Assembly: GCF_020873875.1 (NCBI RefSeq)
Contig: NZ_JAHWGU010000003.1
Span: forward strand, 124,001 to 188,000
Direction: 5' to 3'
Origin: Actinoplanes sp. DH11
Lineage (GTDB): Bacteria; Actinomycetota; Actinomycetes; Mycobacteriales; Micromonosporaceae
Length of the DNA: 64,000 nt
Every line of letters begins with the position of its first letter. Position 1 is the stretch's first letter. Under the pieces are notes generated by a model. That model was given only the letters and a program-made list of their open reading frames with translations, was not told the origin of the DNA and ran no database searches. The position numbers were made by a program, and so were the translations under genes. Positions 23,759 through 33,380 of this stretch are shown here, piece by piece.

Positions 23759-25714
23759 CTACCCGGTGGTGCGGGGCAGGCGAACCGTGACGGTCGTGCC
23801 GGACGGCTCCTGCGGAGTGATGGTCAGGGTGCCGTGGTGCCGGTCCACGATGGCGCGGCTCAGGGTCAGGCCGAGCCCGGTGCCGGGGATGCCGCTGTGC
23901 CGGGCGTTGCTGCCGCGGTAGAGCCGTCGCAGCAGCTGGGGATGCTCCTCGGCGGGCACGCCGCTGTCCAGGTTGGTGATGGCGAGGACCGCGACGGACT
24001 CGGACGCGGTAAGGGTGACGGTGATGCCGCTGTGGTCCGGGCTGTACCGGACGGCGTTGTCCACCAGGTGGTCGACGGCCTGGCGCAGCCGGTCCCGATC
24101 CCCCGGCACGGTGAGCCGGTCGGGCAGGGCGGTGTCGATGTCGATGTGCCGGCCTGCGGTAGCGTCCTGGGCTCCGTCGACGACGGCGGCGACGATGCCG
24201 GCCAGGTCGACGGCCTCGGCGTTGATGGTGACGTGCCCGGACTCCAGCGCGGTCAGATCGAGCAACTGGTCGACCAGGGCGAGGAGCCGGTCGTTGTTGC
24301 GGACGACCACCTCCAGCAGGTCGCGGAACTCGGCGAGCGGAGTGGCGTCCGGCTCCTGGGTGATCAGGTCGGTGCAGGCGGCGATGGAGGTCAGCGGGGT
24401 CCGCAGCTCGTGGCCGACCAGGGCGACATACTCCTCGATGCTGGCGGCCAGTTGCTGGGCCAGTTCCTCGGCGCGACGGCGTTCCAGGTAGGCGCCGATG
24501 TGCCCGGCGATGCCGGTCATCAGCACCACCAGGGCGGGTTCGGGTTCCTGGCGGTCGTACGAGAAGTACGTCAGCACCCCGGCGACCTCGGAACCGCCGT
24601 GCACCGGCACGGCGCCGGCCGCGTGGTACGTGGCCACCCGGGCGATGTCCGGCAGAACCGGGGAGCCGGGGGCGTGGATGTCGGGCACCCAGACCGATTC
24701 GCCCCGCAACCAGCAGAGGCCGGCCAGCCCGTGCCCGCGTTCGAAGTTGGCCGGCATCGGCAAGGCTTGGGCGTCGGGGGCGGCGAAGACCGCTGCGGGC
24801 AGCAGCCGGTCGCTGACCGGGTCGACCAGCCACAGCCGCAGGTAGGGCCAGCCCAGCTGCGCGTTCATCACCCGGAGCACCTCGGCGGCGGCGGTGCCGG
24901 TGTCCGGGGCGCGGGCCAGAACTTCCAGTACGGCGCTTTTGCACCGCTGATAGAGATGGGCTTGGTGGTCGGCGGTGACGTCGTGCACGGCGGCCACCGC
25001 ACCGATCAGTGTGCCGCCGGGGTCGCGCAGGGGATGGGCGTTGACGACCAGCCAGCGAGGGCGCCGATGCAGGTCGTAGGCGAACATGTCGGCGCGCTCG
25101 ACGGTCTCGCCGGCCAGCGCGCGCGACAGCGGCAGCTCCGGCGCCGGAAGCGGTGTGCCGTCGAGGTGGCGCAGGGTGAAGCGATGCGACCACTCGGACA
25201 GCGGCACCGCGGCGCTGTCGTCGCCGAAGAGCGCGCGCATTGCCTTGTTGAGCAGCAACAGCCGGCCCTGCGGGTCGCAGACGCACACCCCGACGTCGAG
25301 GCTGTACAGCAGCGCTTCGACGAAACCGGGGGCGTTGACCAGGTCGGTGGCGCCGGTGTCCAGGCAGCGCTGCACGACGTCCATCAGGTGCCGCACCTTG
25401 AACGGCTTGCGCACCACGACGGTGGCACCCGCCGCACTCAGGTCCGGGTCGCCCGCCGGCAGATAGGCGGTCACCAGCACGACGGGCGTCGAGGCCAGGT
25501 CCGGGTCTTCGCGCAGCGCCCGGCACAGCTGTACGCCGTCGAGGTGCGGCATGTCGACGTCGGCGATCACCAGGTCCGGCCGCCGGGCCCGGATCGCGGC
25601 CAGCGCCGCCCGCCCGTCGCTCACCATGATCATGTCGTGGTTCAACCGTTGCAGGATCTCGCCGAGCAGTCGCTGATGCTCGACGTTGTCCTCCGCCACG
25701 ACTACCGATGCCAT
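23759..25714 (-). CDS. Hybrid sensor histidine kinase (REC-PAS-GAF-HisKA-HATPase)
   Basis: A 651-residue soluble kinase. The receiver domain comes first (1-118; phosphoacceptor Asp52 in VIADVDMP, Lys103 in VRKPF). A PAS domain (125-250), a GAF domain (255-410), HisKA with His435 in LVGHELRTPLTS and HATPase_c follow (Asn553 in HLVDNAVRYSP, GTGLGL at 611-616). With the receiver at the N-terminus it is likely to be controlled by another kinase. No partner regulator is adjacent. The malectin gene lies 71 bp downstream on the same strand. Confidence 0.9.
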   Translation of the reverse strand: MASVVVAEDNVEHQRLLGEILQRLNHDMIMVSDGRAALAAIRARRPDLVIADVDMPHLDGVQLCRALREDPDLASTPVVLVTAYLPAGDPDLSAAGATVVVRKPFKVRHLMDVVQRCLDTGATDLVNAPGFVEALLYSLDVGVCVCDPQGRLLLLNKAMRALFGDDSAAVPLSEWSHRFTLRHLDGTPLPAPELPLSRALAGETVERADMFAYDLHRRPRWLVVNAHPLRDPGGTLIGAVAAVHDVTADHQAHLYQRCKSAVLEVLARAPDTGTAAAEVLRVMNAQLGWPYLRLWLVDPVSDRLLPAAVFAAPDAQALPMPANFERGHGLAGLCWLRGESVWVPDIHAPGSPVLPDIARVATYHAAGAVPVHGGSEVAGVLTYFSYDRQEPEPALVVLMTGIAGHIGAYLERRRAEELAQQLAASIEEYVALVGHELRTPLTSIAACTDLITQEPDATPLAEFRDLLEVVVRNNDRLLALVDQLLDLTALESGHVTINAEAVDLAGIVAAVVDGAQDATAGRHIDIDTALPDRLTVPGDRDRLRQAVDHLVDNAVRYSPDHSGITVTLTASESVAVLAITNLDSGVPAEEHPQLLRRLYRGSNARHSGIPGTGLGLTLSRAIVDRHHGTLTITPQEPSGTTVTVRLPRTTG

Positions 25715-26210
25715 GATCCCAGGTTATGGGACAATTGGGGGTTTAAGGGCGGTTTCGCCGCTTTGTTGGTCACACTCGCGAGTCGCCGGCATGCCGCGCG
25801 GGCGTGGTCACGCCTGGCGGAAGGTGACCGTGGCGCCGAGGGCGCCGGCGGGTCGGTGGAGACGCCCTGGTCGACCACGGTGACCTTCGAGCAACCCGCC
25901 TCATTGATCTGATGCCGACATCAGCGACGACGCGAAAGCGGAACTGGGCGGCGGATCATCTGGGCATCAGCACGGAGGCCTCCGGTGTCCTCGGCATCGT
26001 CGTCAACGACCGGGGCACCGGCGCGTACCTCTGGGAGGGGCTCTGGAACTTCTCCCTCGGCTGCGGAATGGACTACACCGTGCACGTGAGAGACGTGTAG
26101 CGATCATTTCGATCTCCCGGCGAGCCGCCTGAGCGCCGGCGACCGGCACACCGGCGTGGCTGTTGATGTCTACACTTCGATCGATAATCGTCGACGGTCG
26201 AAGGAGTCAC
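25715..26210. other. Intergenic region with possible gene remnant
   Basis: About 500 bp between a divergent pair. GAAGGTGACCGTGG (25820-25833) and CCACGGTGACCTTC (25875-25888) form a 14-bp inverted repeat with one mismatch. The plus strand contains short protein-like pieces (VETPWSTTVTFEQPASLI before 25910, and the frame at 25912), possibly remnants of a lost gene. Confidence 0.35.
25912..26100 (+). CDS. Short hypothetical frame, possibly a gene remnant
   Basis: A 62-residue frame with a plausible protein-like C-terminus (SGVLGIVVNDRGTGAYLWEG, then FSLGCGMDYTVHVRDV). There is no ribosome-binding site and no family that I recognise. It could be the tail of a decayed gene rather than a gene in its own right. 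Confidence 0.25.
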   Translation: MPTSATTRKRNWAADHLGISTEASGVLGIVVNDRGTGAYLWEGLWNFSLGCGMDYTVHVRDV

Positions 26211-26744
26211 GTGCTGGCCGAACATGTCCGGGACATCGCGGTCACCGCGGCGGTGTTCGGGTTCTTCGCGTCGTCCTGGTTCGGCTGGGCGCAGGAGGCA
26301 CCGCCACGGCGCTGGCGACCGTTCCTGATCGCCGGTTCGGTGGCCTCGGTGCTCACCGTCGCCGCCGGGATCCTGCTCGCCTGGCAGCACTGGACGGACG
26401 GCACCGTCTTCGACGAGGACACTAGCCGTACCTTCGGCATCGTCGTCGGCCTCGAGTTCGCGGTCGCCGGTCTCGGCGCCGTCCTGCTGGCGCTCCGGCG
26501 CCGCAGCGACCTGACCGCGGCGTGGGTCGCGTTCGTCGTCGGCGTGCACCTGTTCCCGGTCGCCGCGATCATCGGGTACGGGCTGATCTACATCATCGCC
26601 GTCGGCGTCACCGCGGCCTCCCTGGTGGCCGTTCCGATCGCCCGGTCACGCGGCATCACCCCGAGCGCCGTCGTGGGCGCCACCACCGGCCCGATTCTGC
26701 TCATCGGCGGCATCATCTCCGCGATCGCGGCAGCGATCGTCTAG
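26211..26744 (+). CDS. Integral membrane protein, unknown function
   Basis: A 177-residue protein with five or six predicted membrane helices (IAVTAAVFGFFASSWFGWAQ, FLIAGSVASVLTVAAGILLA, FGIVVGLEFAVAGLGAVLLA, AWVAFVVGVHLFPVAAIIGY, IIAVGVTAASLVAVPIA, GPILLIGGIISAIAAAIV). The strong GAAGGAG 5 bp before the GTG at 26211 decides the start against upstream TTG and ATG codons. It resembles small actinobacterial membrane proteins with no assigned role. Confidence 0.72.
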   Translation: MLAEHVRDIAVTAAVFGFFASSWFGWAQEAPPRRWRPFLIAGSVASVLTVAAGILLAWQHWTDGTVFDEDTSRTFGIVVGLEFAVAGLGAVLLALRRRSDLTAAWVAFVVGVHLFPVAAIIGYGLIYIIAVGVTAASLVAVPIARSRGITPSAVVGATTGPILLIGGIISAIAAAIV

Positions 26745-26870
26745 CGCCGCGATCGATCACCGTCGACGAGGTGATCAACTGCCGCCGGTCGGTCTTCCGC
26801 CGTTCGCCCGGAGTTTCCCCGGGCCTGCGAGTGTCCGGTGAGGACATTCGTCGAGCGGTGAAAGGAGCAC

Positions 26871-27791
26871 ATGGTGCTTCAGTACCGGAACATGCTCGCC
26901 ACGGGGGCGATCGCCGCAACATTGCTGGTCACGGGCACTCCGGCCGCGGCTGCCGCCGCACCGGCGCAGCCTGGCGGGCGCATCCTCCTCCTCGACTCCG
27001 AGCGCAGCGACAGGGCGGGAACGCTGACCAGCGTCCGCCCCGACGGCACCGGGGTCTTCGATTACGGCCAGGAGCTTCCCGCGTACGCCAGCCCGGACTA
27101 CTCGCCGGACGGGGGCGAAATCGCCTACACGCAGGGCTTCGACATCCGGGCGATGTCGGCGGTCGACGGCTCCGGCGACCGCTGGCTGATCGGGGCGCCG
27201 TGCGGGCCCGCATACCCGCGCTGGTCGCCGGACGGGCAGTGGGTCGCGTTCGAGTCGTGCGGTGACATCCGTACGGTCCACAAGGACAACGCCGACACCG
27301 GGCACCGACTGGTGACCCCGGCCGACGGCGGCAACCTCCAGCCGGCGTGGTCGCCCACCGGCGCCCGGATCGCCACCGCCGCTGTCACAAGCGTGAACAT
27401 CTACCGGTCCGCCGAGGGCACCACGACGCGGACGCTCAGCGACCTGCCGGCGACCCAGCTGGACTGGAGCCCGAACGGCCGCACCATCGCGGTCCAGGCC
27501 CGCGGCGATCTGTGGCTGGTCGACGCCGTCACCGGCCGGGAGCGTCAGGTGACGAACACGCCCGACGTCTACGAGTCGTCGCCGGTCTGGTCGCCGGACG
27601 GGCGGTGGCTCGCGTACGCCAGCGGGGCTGCCGCGCCGCCCACCCCGCCGTTCCCGGACGACCCGGCCCCGCCGCCGGCGGTCAGCACGGCATCGCTGAA
27701 CCCGCAGATCTGGCTGATGACGGCCACCGGGGCGGACCAGCACTCGACGGGCGTGGCCGGCGTGCCGACAAGCTGGCGAACCGGCAAGTAG
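26871..27791 (+). CDS. Secreted TolB/PD40-like beta-propeller protein
   Basis: A 306-residue exported protein. The signal peptide (NMLATGAIAATLLVTGTPAA, then AAAA) is followed by about five PD40 blades, each with the WSPDGxxIA signature: YSPDGGEIAYT, WSPDGQWVAFES, WSPTGARIATA, WSPNGRTIAV, WSPDGRWLAYAS. A Pro-rich insert (PPTPPFPDDPAPPPA) precedes the last strand. The role is probably ligand or wall binding. AAAGGAG lies 5 bp before the ATG at 26871. Confidence 0.82.
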   Translation: MVLQYRNMLATGAIAATLLVTGTPAAAAAAPAQPGGRILLLDSERSDRAGTLTSVRPDGTGVFDYGQELPAYASPDYSPDGGEIAYTQGFDIRAMSAVDGSGDRWLIGAPCGPAYPRWSPDGQWVAFESCGDIRTVHKDNADTGHRLVTPADGGNLQPAWSPTGARIATAAVTSVNIYRSAEGTTTRTLSDLPATQLDWSPNGRTIAVQARGDLWLVDAVTGRERQVTNTPDVYESSPVWSPDGRWLAYASGAAAPPTPPFPDDPAPPPAVSTASLNPQIWLMTATGADQHSTGVAGVPTSWRTGK

Positions 27792-27983
27792 ACACCGCGG
27801 TCGCCCACGGTGCCCCCGGACTGCCGGGCCACCGTAGGCGACGGCAACCGCGCTGCCGCTGGTCGTCGCCGGCGATCAGCGGGCGCGAAGCAGATCGCAG
27901 AGCGTGCTCATGTCGACCATAGCGCTCCCGGGACAGGTACCTGGGATGACTGCGTGTGGCCCGCCGGGGGAAAGAACGCCTCC

Positions 27984-28490
27984 ATGGTGGAGGAGCGCGC
28001 GACATCGAACCGCGGTAATGCGTTGCTGAACCGGCTCGGTGGGCCACCGGGCCCGTACGCCGCGGTCTGCGTGGTCATGGCCGTGGCCTGGTTTCCCTTC
28101 CGTCTCCTGCTCGACCGCGGAGATCCGGTCGCGGAATCCATCGCCGCCAGTGGCTTGCAAGGAGCTTTGTGGGCTCTGATGTGGCTGGCTCTCGGCTGGG
28201 GTCAGCGGATACACCGCAAAGCGTCCGGCGCCACCGATGATGTCCCGCCGCTCGGCGCAGCGGCACGTCTGGCGCGGGCTCGTCGTGGCGCGGTTGTCGG
28301 CCTGGGCGTCGGCGTGCCGTTCTTCGGGGGCCTTGTCGTGCTGAGCGTGAGCACCGGCCGCGAATGGGCGTACGCCATAAGCTTCGCGGTGGTATTGGCT
28401 GTCATCTTCGCGGTTGCGGCCAGAAGCCTGCGAAGCGCATCCTCCGGCCAGGACGGCCAGGGCGACGGTGCGCGTGTGTCACCGCCGTGA
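27984..28490 (+). CDS. Membrane protein, unknown function
   Basis: A 168-residue protein with four hydrophobic segments: YAAVCVVMAVAWFPFRLLL, LQGALWALMWLALGW, GAVVGLGVGVPFFGGLVVL and AYAISFAVVLAVIFAVAARS, with basic loops between. The start at ATG 27984 sits behind GGGGGAAAG at a slightly long distance. No family is recognised. Confidence 0.6.
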   Translation: MVEERATSNRGNALLNRLGGPPGPYAAVCVVMAVAWFPFRLLLDRGDPVAESIAASGLQGALWALMWLALGWGQRIHRKASGATDDVPPLGAAARLARARRGAVVGLGVGVPFFGGLVVLSVSTGREWAYAISFAVVLAVIFAVAARSLRSASSGQDGQGDGARVSPP

Positions 28491-28700
28491 GGTCGCGCCC
28501 CGCCGGGGTCCGTAGCGCAGGTACGCGAGGATGCCGACGCTCAAGGCCAGCAGGGTCGTCGCACCTCGGACGTAAGTCCCCCAGAGACCTGACTCGAACC
28601 CGAGGAAGCCGCGCCGGACGACCTCCCGCGCCGGGTCGCGAACCGGTCGCGGCCGAGATTGAGGTATCCCGGCGGGCCCACCGCTGCCAGCCCGAGCCCG

Positions 28701-29447
28701 ATGCTTCCCATGCCCCGTATCCTGCACCGCGTGGGATTGCGCTTCCTCAACCGGGCGTCGGACTTGGCGTGGGTCGACACCGTCTGGACGTGTACGGCCG
28801 GGCGCGTCACCGAGATGACGTCGGTGGCGACGCCGTGCTGGGGGCTGGTCTTCTGGGAGCAGGACGGCGCCACCCACGCGGCGGTGACCGGGCCGGAGAC
28901 GCGCACCGGCACGGCGCCGGTGCCGGCGGGTGCGGTCTTCACCGGCATCGAGTTCGCGGTCGGCACGTCGCTGCGCGCGCTGCCCGCCACCGCGCTGGTG
29001 GACTCGGGCGCGGTGCTGCCCGGCGCCACGAGCCGTCGTTTCCGGCTGGCCGGCACCCACTGGGAGACCCCCGGCGCCGACGATGCCGAAGCGCTCGTCG
29101 CGCGCCTGGTCGCCGACGGCGTCGTGGTCCGGGATCCGCTGGTCGCCGAGTTGCGTCACGGCCGGCCGGGCACTGTCTCGCCGCGCACCGCGGAACGCCG
29201 GTTCCGGGCGGCGACCGGCCTCACCCAGGGCGCGGTCCGGCAGATCGAGCGGGCCCGGTCGGCGGCGCTGCTGCTCGGCGCCGGCGCCACGACCGCCGAG
29301 GCGGTGGACCGGCTCGACTACTTCGACGAGCCGCACCTGGCGCGGGCATTGCAGCGGTACGTCGGGCGCACGGCGCGGCAGCTGCGGGACGGCGCCGGCG
29401 GGGCGATCGCCCTGGACACCAGCCGGCCCGTCGCCGCCACACACTGA
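28701..29447 (+). CDS. AraC family transcriptional regulator
   Basis: A 248-residue regulator. The N-terminal 150 residues form the beta-rich sensor domain seen in actinobacterial AraC proteins (CTAGRVTEMTSVATPCWGLV). The C-terminal double HTH is recognisable from SPRTAERRFRAATGLTQGAV and ATTAEAVDRLDYFDEPHLAR to LQRYVGRTARQLR. ATG 28701 and ATG 28710 are both possible starts. Its stop is one base from the stop of the convergent reductase-like gene, which in related genomes often sits beside such a regulator. Confidence 0.83.
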   Translation: MLPMPRILHRVGLRFLNRASDLAWVDTVWTCTAGRVTEMTSVATPCWGLVFWEQDGATHAAVTGPETRTGTAPVPAGAVFTGIEFAVGTSLRALPATALVDSGAVLPGATSRRFRLAGTHWETPGADDAEALVARLVADGVVVRDPLVAELRHGRPGTVSPRTAERRFRAATGLTQGAVRQIERARSAALLLGAGATTAEAVDRLDYFDEPHLARALQRYVGRTARQLRDGAGGAIALDTSRPVAATH

Positions 29448-29448
29448 C

Positions 29449-30030
29449 TCAGCCCCGCTGCACGTCGTAGATCAGCTTGACGATGCCGTTCGCGTACGTC
29501 CCGGAATCGCGCAGCCGCAGCATCTGCTTGGCCCGGTCCGCGTCGCTGAACAGGCCTTTGCCGGAGCCGAGCAGTACCGGGAACATCAACAGGTGGTACC
29601 GGTCGATCAGGCCCTCGTCCGACAGCCGCCGGGCCAGCTCCGCACTGCCGTGGATGAAGATCGCGCCGCCGTCGCCGTTCTTGAGCTCGGCCACGTCCGC
29701 CGCCGAGCGCAGAATGGTCGTCGGCCCCCACCCGTCGACAAGGGCATCTTCGGTCAGCGTGGTCGACAGCACGTACTTCGGCAGCTCCTTGTAACCCTCG
29801 TGGTCCGCCGATTCCCGCCACGTCGGCGCGAACGCCGCATAGCTGCGCCGCCCGAACAGCAGCGCCGACGTCTCGGCCAGTTCCTCGCCCTTGAGCTCCC
29901 ACGCCTCCGGCCGGAACTCGAGGTCCTTGAACACCCAGCCGCCGCTGCGGTGCTCCTCACCCGGTCCGCCGCCCGGCGAGTCGACCACGCCGTCCAGCGA
30001 CATGAAGCCGGTCCAGACCAGTTCGCGCAT
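29449..30030 (-). CDS. Dihydrofolate reductase / RibD C-terminal family protein
   Basis: A 193-residue protein of the RibD_C family: FMSLDGVVDSPGGGPGEEHR, SALLFGRRSYAAFAPTW, KYVLSTTL, IFIHGSAELARRLSDEGLID and LLMFPVLLGSGKGLF. These proteins bind NADPH; the physiological substrate of the stand-alone forms is mostly unknown. The start is ATG 30030 behind GGGAGGG. Confidence 0.87.
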   Translation of the reverse strand: MRELVWTGFMSLDGVVDSPGGGPGEEHRSGGWVFKDLEFRPEAWELKGEELAETSALLFGRRSYAAFAPTWRESADHEGYKELPKYVLSTTLTEDALVDGWGPTTILRSAADVAELKNGDGGAIFIHGSAELARRLSDEGLIDRYHLLMFPVLLGSGKGLFSDADRAKQMLRLRDSGTYANGIVKLIYDVQRG

Positions 30031-30053
30031 GCTTGTGCCCTCCCGAATCGCGA

Positions 30054-31094
30054 TTACCGACCCTGATGGTAGGAACCGGTCACCGCCCCGTCTTGTACAG
30101 AACCGACAGGCTCGGCCGGCCTGGTGGTGCGGGCATAGCCGACGGCGGTGATGCCCAAGGCCACGCCCCAGCCGAGAAACACCAGCAGCGTGGCGGTCAC
30201 CGCCCACCCGTCCAGCACCTCCGACCAGGGAGTTTCGCCGGTGGCCAGGCGTCTGCCGAGCACGGCGCTGCTGAGCAGGCCGTACACGGCCAGGGCGATC
30301 GCCACCGTGCCGGCCGGGATCAGCGCCAGCAGCCGGGGAACCTGCCGGTCGTGCAGGCCCGGCACCCAGTGCGGGAACTGCTGGCCCCACCGCTGGACCA
30401 GGCCGAGGCAGAGCAGGCCGGCGAGTGGCGGGACGACCGTGATCGCCACGCCGGTCGGCACCGTCAGGTTGTGGTGGATGTCGGCGAGTTGCCGCTCGGG
30501 GATGCCGAACGGCACACCGAGCAGCCAGAGCCCGTGCGGCACGGCCCAGCCGACCATCGGCAGCGCGACGGCCACGTACGCCCAGCGACGGGTCCACCGG
30601 GGCACCGGCCGGTAACCGGACGCCGCGGGCCCGCGCACCGCACCGCTGGCGTTGGCGAGTCCGGCGAACAGGACGCCACCGAGCACCAGCGCCAGACGGG
30701 CGCCCAGGTCACGCCAGTCCGACGGGCGTCCGGCGAGCGCCGCCGGTACTTCGAAGAGCAGGTGCAGCGGGAACGCGGCGATCGTCAGCAGGCCGGCCGC
30801 GGTCCACGCGCCGGCGGACGCGGCACGGCCGGGGACCCGCACGGCGTACGCCGTCAGCACCGCCAGGACGGCGCTGGCGCCCACCGCACCCCAGCCGGCC
30901 CCGAACGGCAGCGTGGTGACGTGGTCCGCGCCGCAGCCGCCGGCGGGGTCGGTCGGAGCTGTCCGGTCGCAGGCGGTGTAACCCCATCGGCCCCCCGCGA
31001 TCCAGTAGAGGCGCAGAGCCACCTCGCCGGCGATGAACGCCAGGCAGGCATGCGCCCATCGTCCCGCTGGCCCTCGCGTGACAAGAATCGACAT
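30054..31094 (-). CDS. Polytopic membrane protein, unknown function
   Basis: A 346-residue protein with about eight membrane helices. Two cysteines lie in an extracytoplasmic loop near the N-terminus (YTACDRTAPTDPAGGCGADH), possibly a disulphide. Later helices include AGLLTIAAFPLHLLFEVPAA, ARLALVLGGVLFAGLA and LLVFLGWGVALGITAVGYA. It is 23 bp downstream of the reductase-like start on the same strand, so it may lead that operon. No family is assigned. Confidence 0.7.
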   Translation of the reverse strand: MSILVTRGPAGRWAHACLAFIAGEVALRLYWIAGGRWGYTACDRTAPTDPAGGCGADHVTTLPFGAGWGAVGASAVLAVLTAYAVRVPGRAASAGAWTAAGLLTIAAFPLHLLFEVPAALAGRPSDWRDLGARLALVLGGVLFAGLANASGAVRGPAASGYRPVPRWTRRWAYVAVALPMVGWAVPHGLWLLGVPFGIPERQLADIHHNLTVPTGVAITVVPPLAGLLCLGLVQRWGQQFPHWVPGLHDRQVPRLLALIPAGTVAIALAVYGLLSSAVLGRRLATGETPWSEVLDGWAVTATLLVFLGWGVALGITAVGYARTTRPAEPVGSVQDGAVTGSYHQGR

Positions 31095-31261
31095 GCGGCG
31101 ATTCTCGGTCCGGTCCCCTGTGGGGCGTCTGAGCTGCGCTCAGCTCTCGCACAGCTGATCACCAGGGATCGCGGTGCATTTGGCGCGACAAATCCGTCTC
31201 GCCAAGTGATGCCGGTAGATGTTCTCGTTCGTATGCAGGGGCGCGAAGGGACGTGGATGTC

Positions 31262-33319
31262 ATGCGGACGACCTGGGCAAGCACGAGCAGCCGGAGCCTA
31301 CGACTCGGCGCGGTTCTCGTGACCACGACGCTGGCGACACTGGCCGCGGTGGTTCTGGACGCCGGGCCGGCGGCCGCCGCCGTGGGGACCGAGCGGGTCA
31401 GCGTCAGCAGCGGCGGTACGCAGGGTGATGCGGACAGCGGGCTTGATCTCCCCACGCAGGGCGCCAGTGACGACGGCCGCTACGTCGTGTTCGAGTCCTT
31501 CGCGACGAACCTGGTCGCCGGTGACACCAACAACGACCTGGACGTGTTCGTGCACGACCGCCAGGCCGGCACCACCGAGCGGGTCAGCGTCTCCTCCGCC
31601 GGTGCCCAGGGGAACAGCACGTCGGGTATCGCGGCGATCAGCGGCACCGGACGGTACGTGGTCTTCACCTCGCTCGCCGACAACCTCGTGGCCGGCGACA
31701 CCAACGGCACCGGTGATGTGTTCCTGCGCGACCGGCAGGCCGGCACCACCGAGCGGGTGAGTCTCACCAACGGCGGGACGCAGGCCGGCGACGCGTCGAT
31801 CCAGCCCACGGTGTCCGACGACGGCACCCGGGTGGCGTTCGTCTCCGGAGCCGATGATCTGGTGACGGGAGATACCAACGCGACGACGGACGTGTTCGTG
31901 CGGGATCGTCAGGCCGGCACCACCACGCGGGTGAGCGTCTCCTCCGCGGGGGCACAGTCGAACGAGGTCTCCTCACTGCCGGGCATCAGCGGTGGTGGCG
32001 GCCACGTGTCGTTCACCTCCGCTGCCGACAACCTGGTGCCGGGTGACACGAACGAGGCGTACGACATCTTCGTGCACACCCTGCAAACGGCGACGACCGA
32101 ACGCGTCAGCGTCTCCAGCGGTGGCTTCCAAGGCTCCGGCGCGTCGTCCAGCCGGACCTCGATGAGTGACGACGGGCGCTATGTCGGCTTCGAGTCGCAG
32201 GCGCCCGACCTCGTCGCGTCGGACACCAACGGCGTCCCCGACGCGTTCGTCCGCGACCGTCAGGCGGCCACGACCGAACGGGTGAGCCTCACCAGCGGCG
32301 GAGCCGAGGCCAACGCCGAGTCGGGCAGCCCGTCGCTCAGTGACGACGGCCGCTATGTCGCCTTCCCCTCGGTGGCGTCCAACCTGGTCGCCTCGGACAC
32401 CAACGGCTTCGTCGACGTGTTCGTGCGTGACCGTCAGGCGGCCACGACCGAGCGGGTCAGCCTCACCGACGGCGGCGCCGAGGGAAACGGTGACTCGGAC
32501 CCGGCCTTCATCAGCGGCGACGGTCAGCATGTGGCGTTCTCCTCGACGGCGGACAACCTGGTCACCGGGGACACCAACACCGCACGGGACGTTTTCGTAC
32601 GGGATCTCACCGCCGGCGCGTGCACCATCACCGGCACCAGTGGCGACGACACCCTCATCGGCACCGGGTCCGGCGACGTCATCTGCGGCCTGGGCGGCAA
32701 CGACACCATCGAGGGCCGCGGCGGCTCGGACACCGTGCACGGGGACGGTGGCGACGACATCATCGACGGCGGCGGCAACCCGGACCTCATCTACGGCGGT
32801 GACGGCGCAGACACCATCAACGGCAACGTCGGCAACGACACCGTCGACGGTGGTGCCGGCGTGGACGACATCGACGGTGGCGCCGATGACGACGGCATCG
32901 ACGGCGGGCCGGGCAGCGACATCCTCGGCGGCGGCGGTGGCACCGACGCCATCGCCGGCGGCCCGGACGGCGACGCCATCGACGGCGGAGGCAACCCCGA
33001 CGTCCTGGACGGCGGTGACGGCAACGACACCATCAACGGCAGTCTCGGCAACGACATCGTCAACGGCGGCACTGGCGCCGACGACATCGACGGTGGTGCC
33101 GACGACGACACCATCTACGGCGGGCCGGGCAACGACGACCTGGACGGGCAGGGCGGTCAGGACACCCTGATCGACCGCGACGGCACCGATCTCACCGTGG
33201 GGAACGCCGGCAACGACCACCTCGATGTGCAGGACGGTGCCGGCGGCGACACCGCCAACGGCGGCTCCGGCACCGACACCTGCGCCACGGACGGCGGCGA
33301 CACCGCCAGCAGTTGCTGA
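31262..33319 (+). CDS. Secreted TolB-like repeat protein with RTX calcium-binding tail
   Basis: A 685-residue exported protein. A signal peptide (LGAVLVTTTLATLAAVVLDA, then GPAAAA) precedes seven repeats of about 55 residues, each with TTERVSVSSGG, SDDGRYVAF and NLVxGDTNxxxDVFVRDRQA, a PD40-like propeller. From about residue 445 the sequence turns into RTX nonapeptides (GGNDTIEGRGGSDTVHGDGG and many more), which bind calcium in a beta-roll, ending in two cysteines. There is no type I secretion operon, so export is by the Sec pathway. ATG 31262 or GTG 31253 may be the start. Confidence 0.85.
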   Translation: MRTTWASTSSRSLRLGAVLVTTTLATLAAVVLDAGPAAAAVGTERVSVSSGGTQGDADSGLDLPTQGASDDGRYVVFESFATNLVAGDTNNDLDVFVHDRQAGTTERVSVSSAGAQGNSTSGIAAISGTGRYVVFTSLADNLVAGDTNGTGDVFLRDRQAGTTERVSLTNGGTQAGDASIQPTVSDDGTRVAFVSGADDLVTGDTNATTDVFVRDRQAGTTTRVSVSSAGAQSNEVSSLPGISGGGGHVSFTSAADNLVPGDTNEAYDIFVHTLQTATTERVSVSSGGFQGSGASSSRTSMSDDGRYVGFESQAPDLVASDTNGVPDAFVRDRQAATTERVSLTSGGAEANAESGSPSLSDDGRYVAFPSVASNLVASDTNGFVDVFVRDRQAATTERVSLTDGGAEGNGDSDPAFISGDGQHVAFSSTADNLVTGDTNTARDVFVRDLTAGACTITGTSGDDTLIGTGSGDVICGLGGNDTIEGRGGSDTVHGDGGDDIIDGGGNPDLIYGGDGADTINGNVGNDTVDGGAGVDDIDGGADDDGIDGGPGSDILGGGGGTDAIAGGPDGDAIDGGGNPDVLDGGDGNDTINGSLGNDIVNGGTGADDIDGGADDDTIYGGPGNDDLDGQGGQDTLIDRDGTDLTVGNAGNDHLDVQDGAGGDTANGGSGTDTCATDGGDTASSC

Positions 33320-33380
33320 CGCCGCGCGAAGATCGGCTCCCGTCCATCCTGGAGTTTGATGATGGCGCTATCGTGCTGAC

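Noticed and set aside
20757..25526. A very long continuous minus-strand reading frame of about 1589 codons
   Set aside because: Only its 3' part (20757-23687) is the real malectin/propeller gene, with its own signal peptide. The upstream part overlaps the hybrid kinase gene in another frame and has shadow-type Pro/Arg/Ala-rich composition.
26163..26188. Possible promoter TTGATG...GATAAT before the 26211 gene
   Set aside because: The spacer is only 14 bp, too short for a normal sigma-70 promoter.
28479..28640. Short minus-strand frame with a membrane-like segment (TLLALSVGILAYLRYG)
   Set aside because: No suitable start codon precedes it, and it overlaps the end of the 27984 gene.
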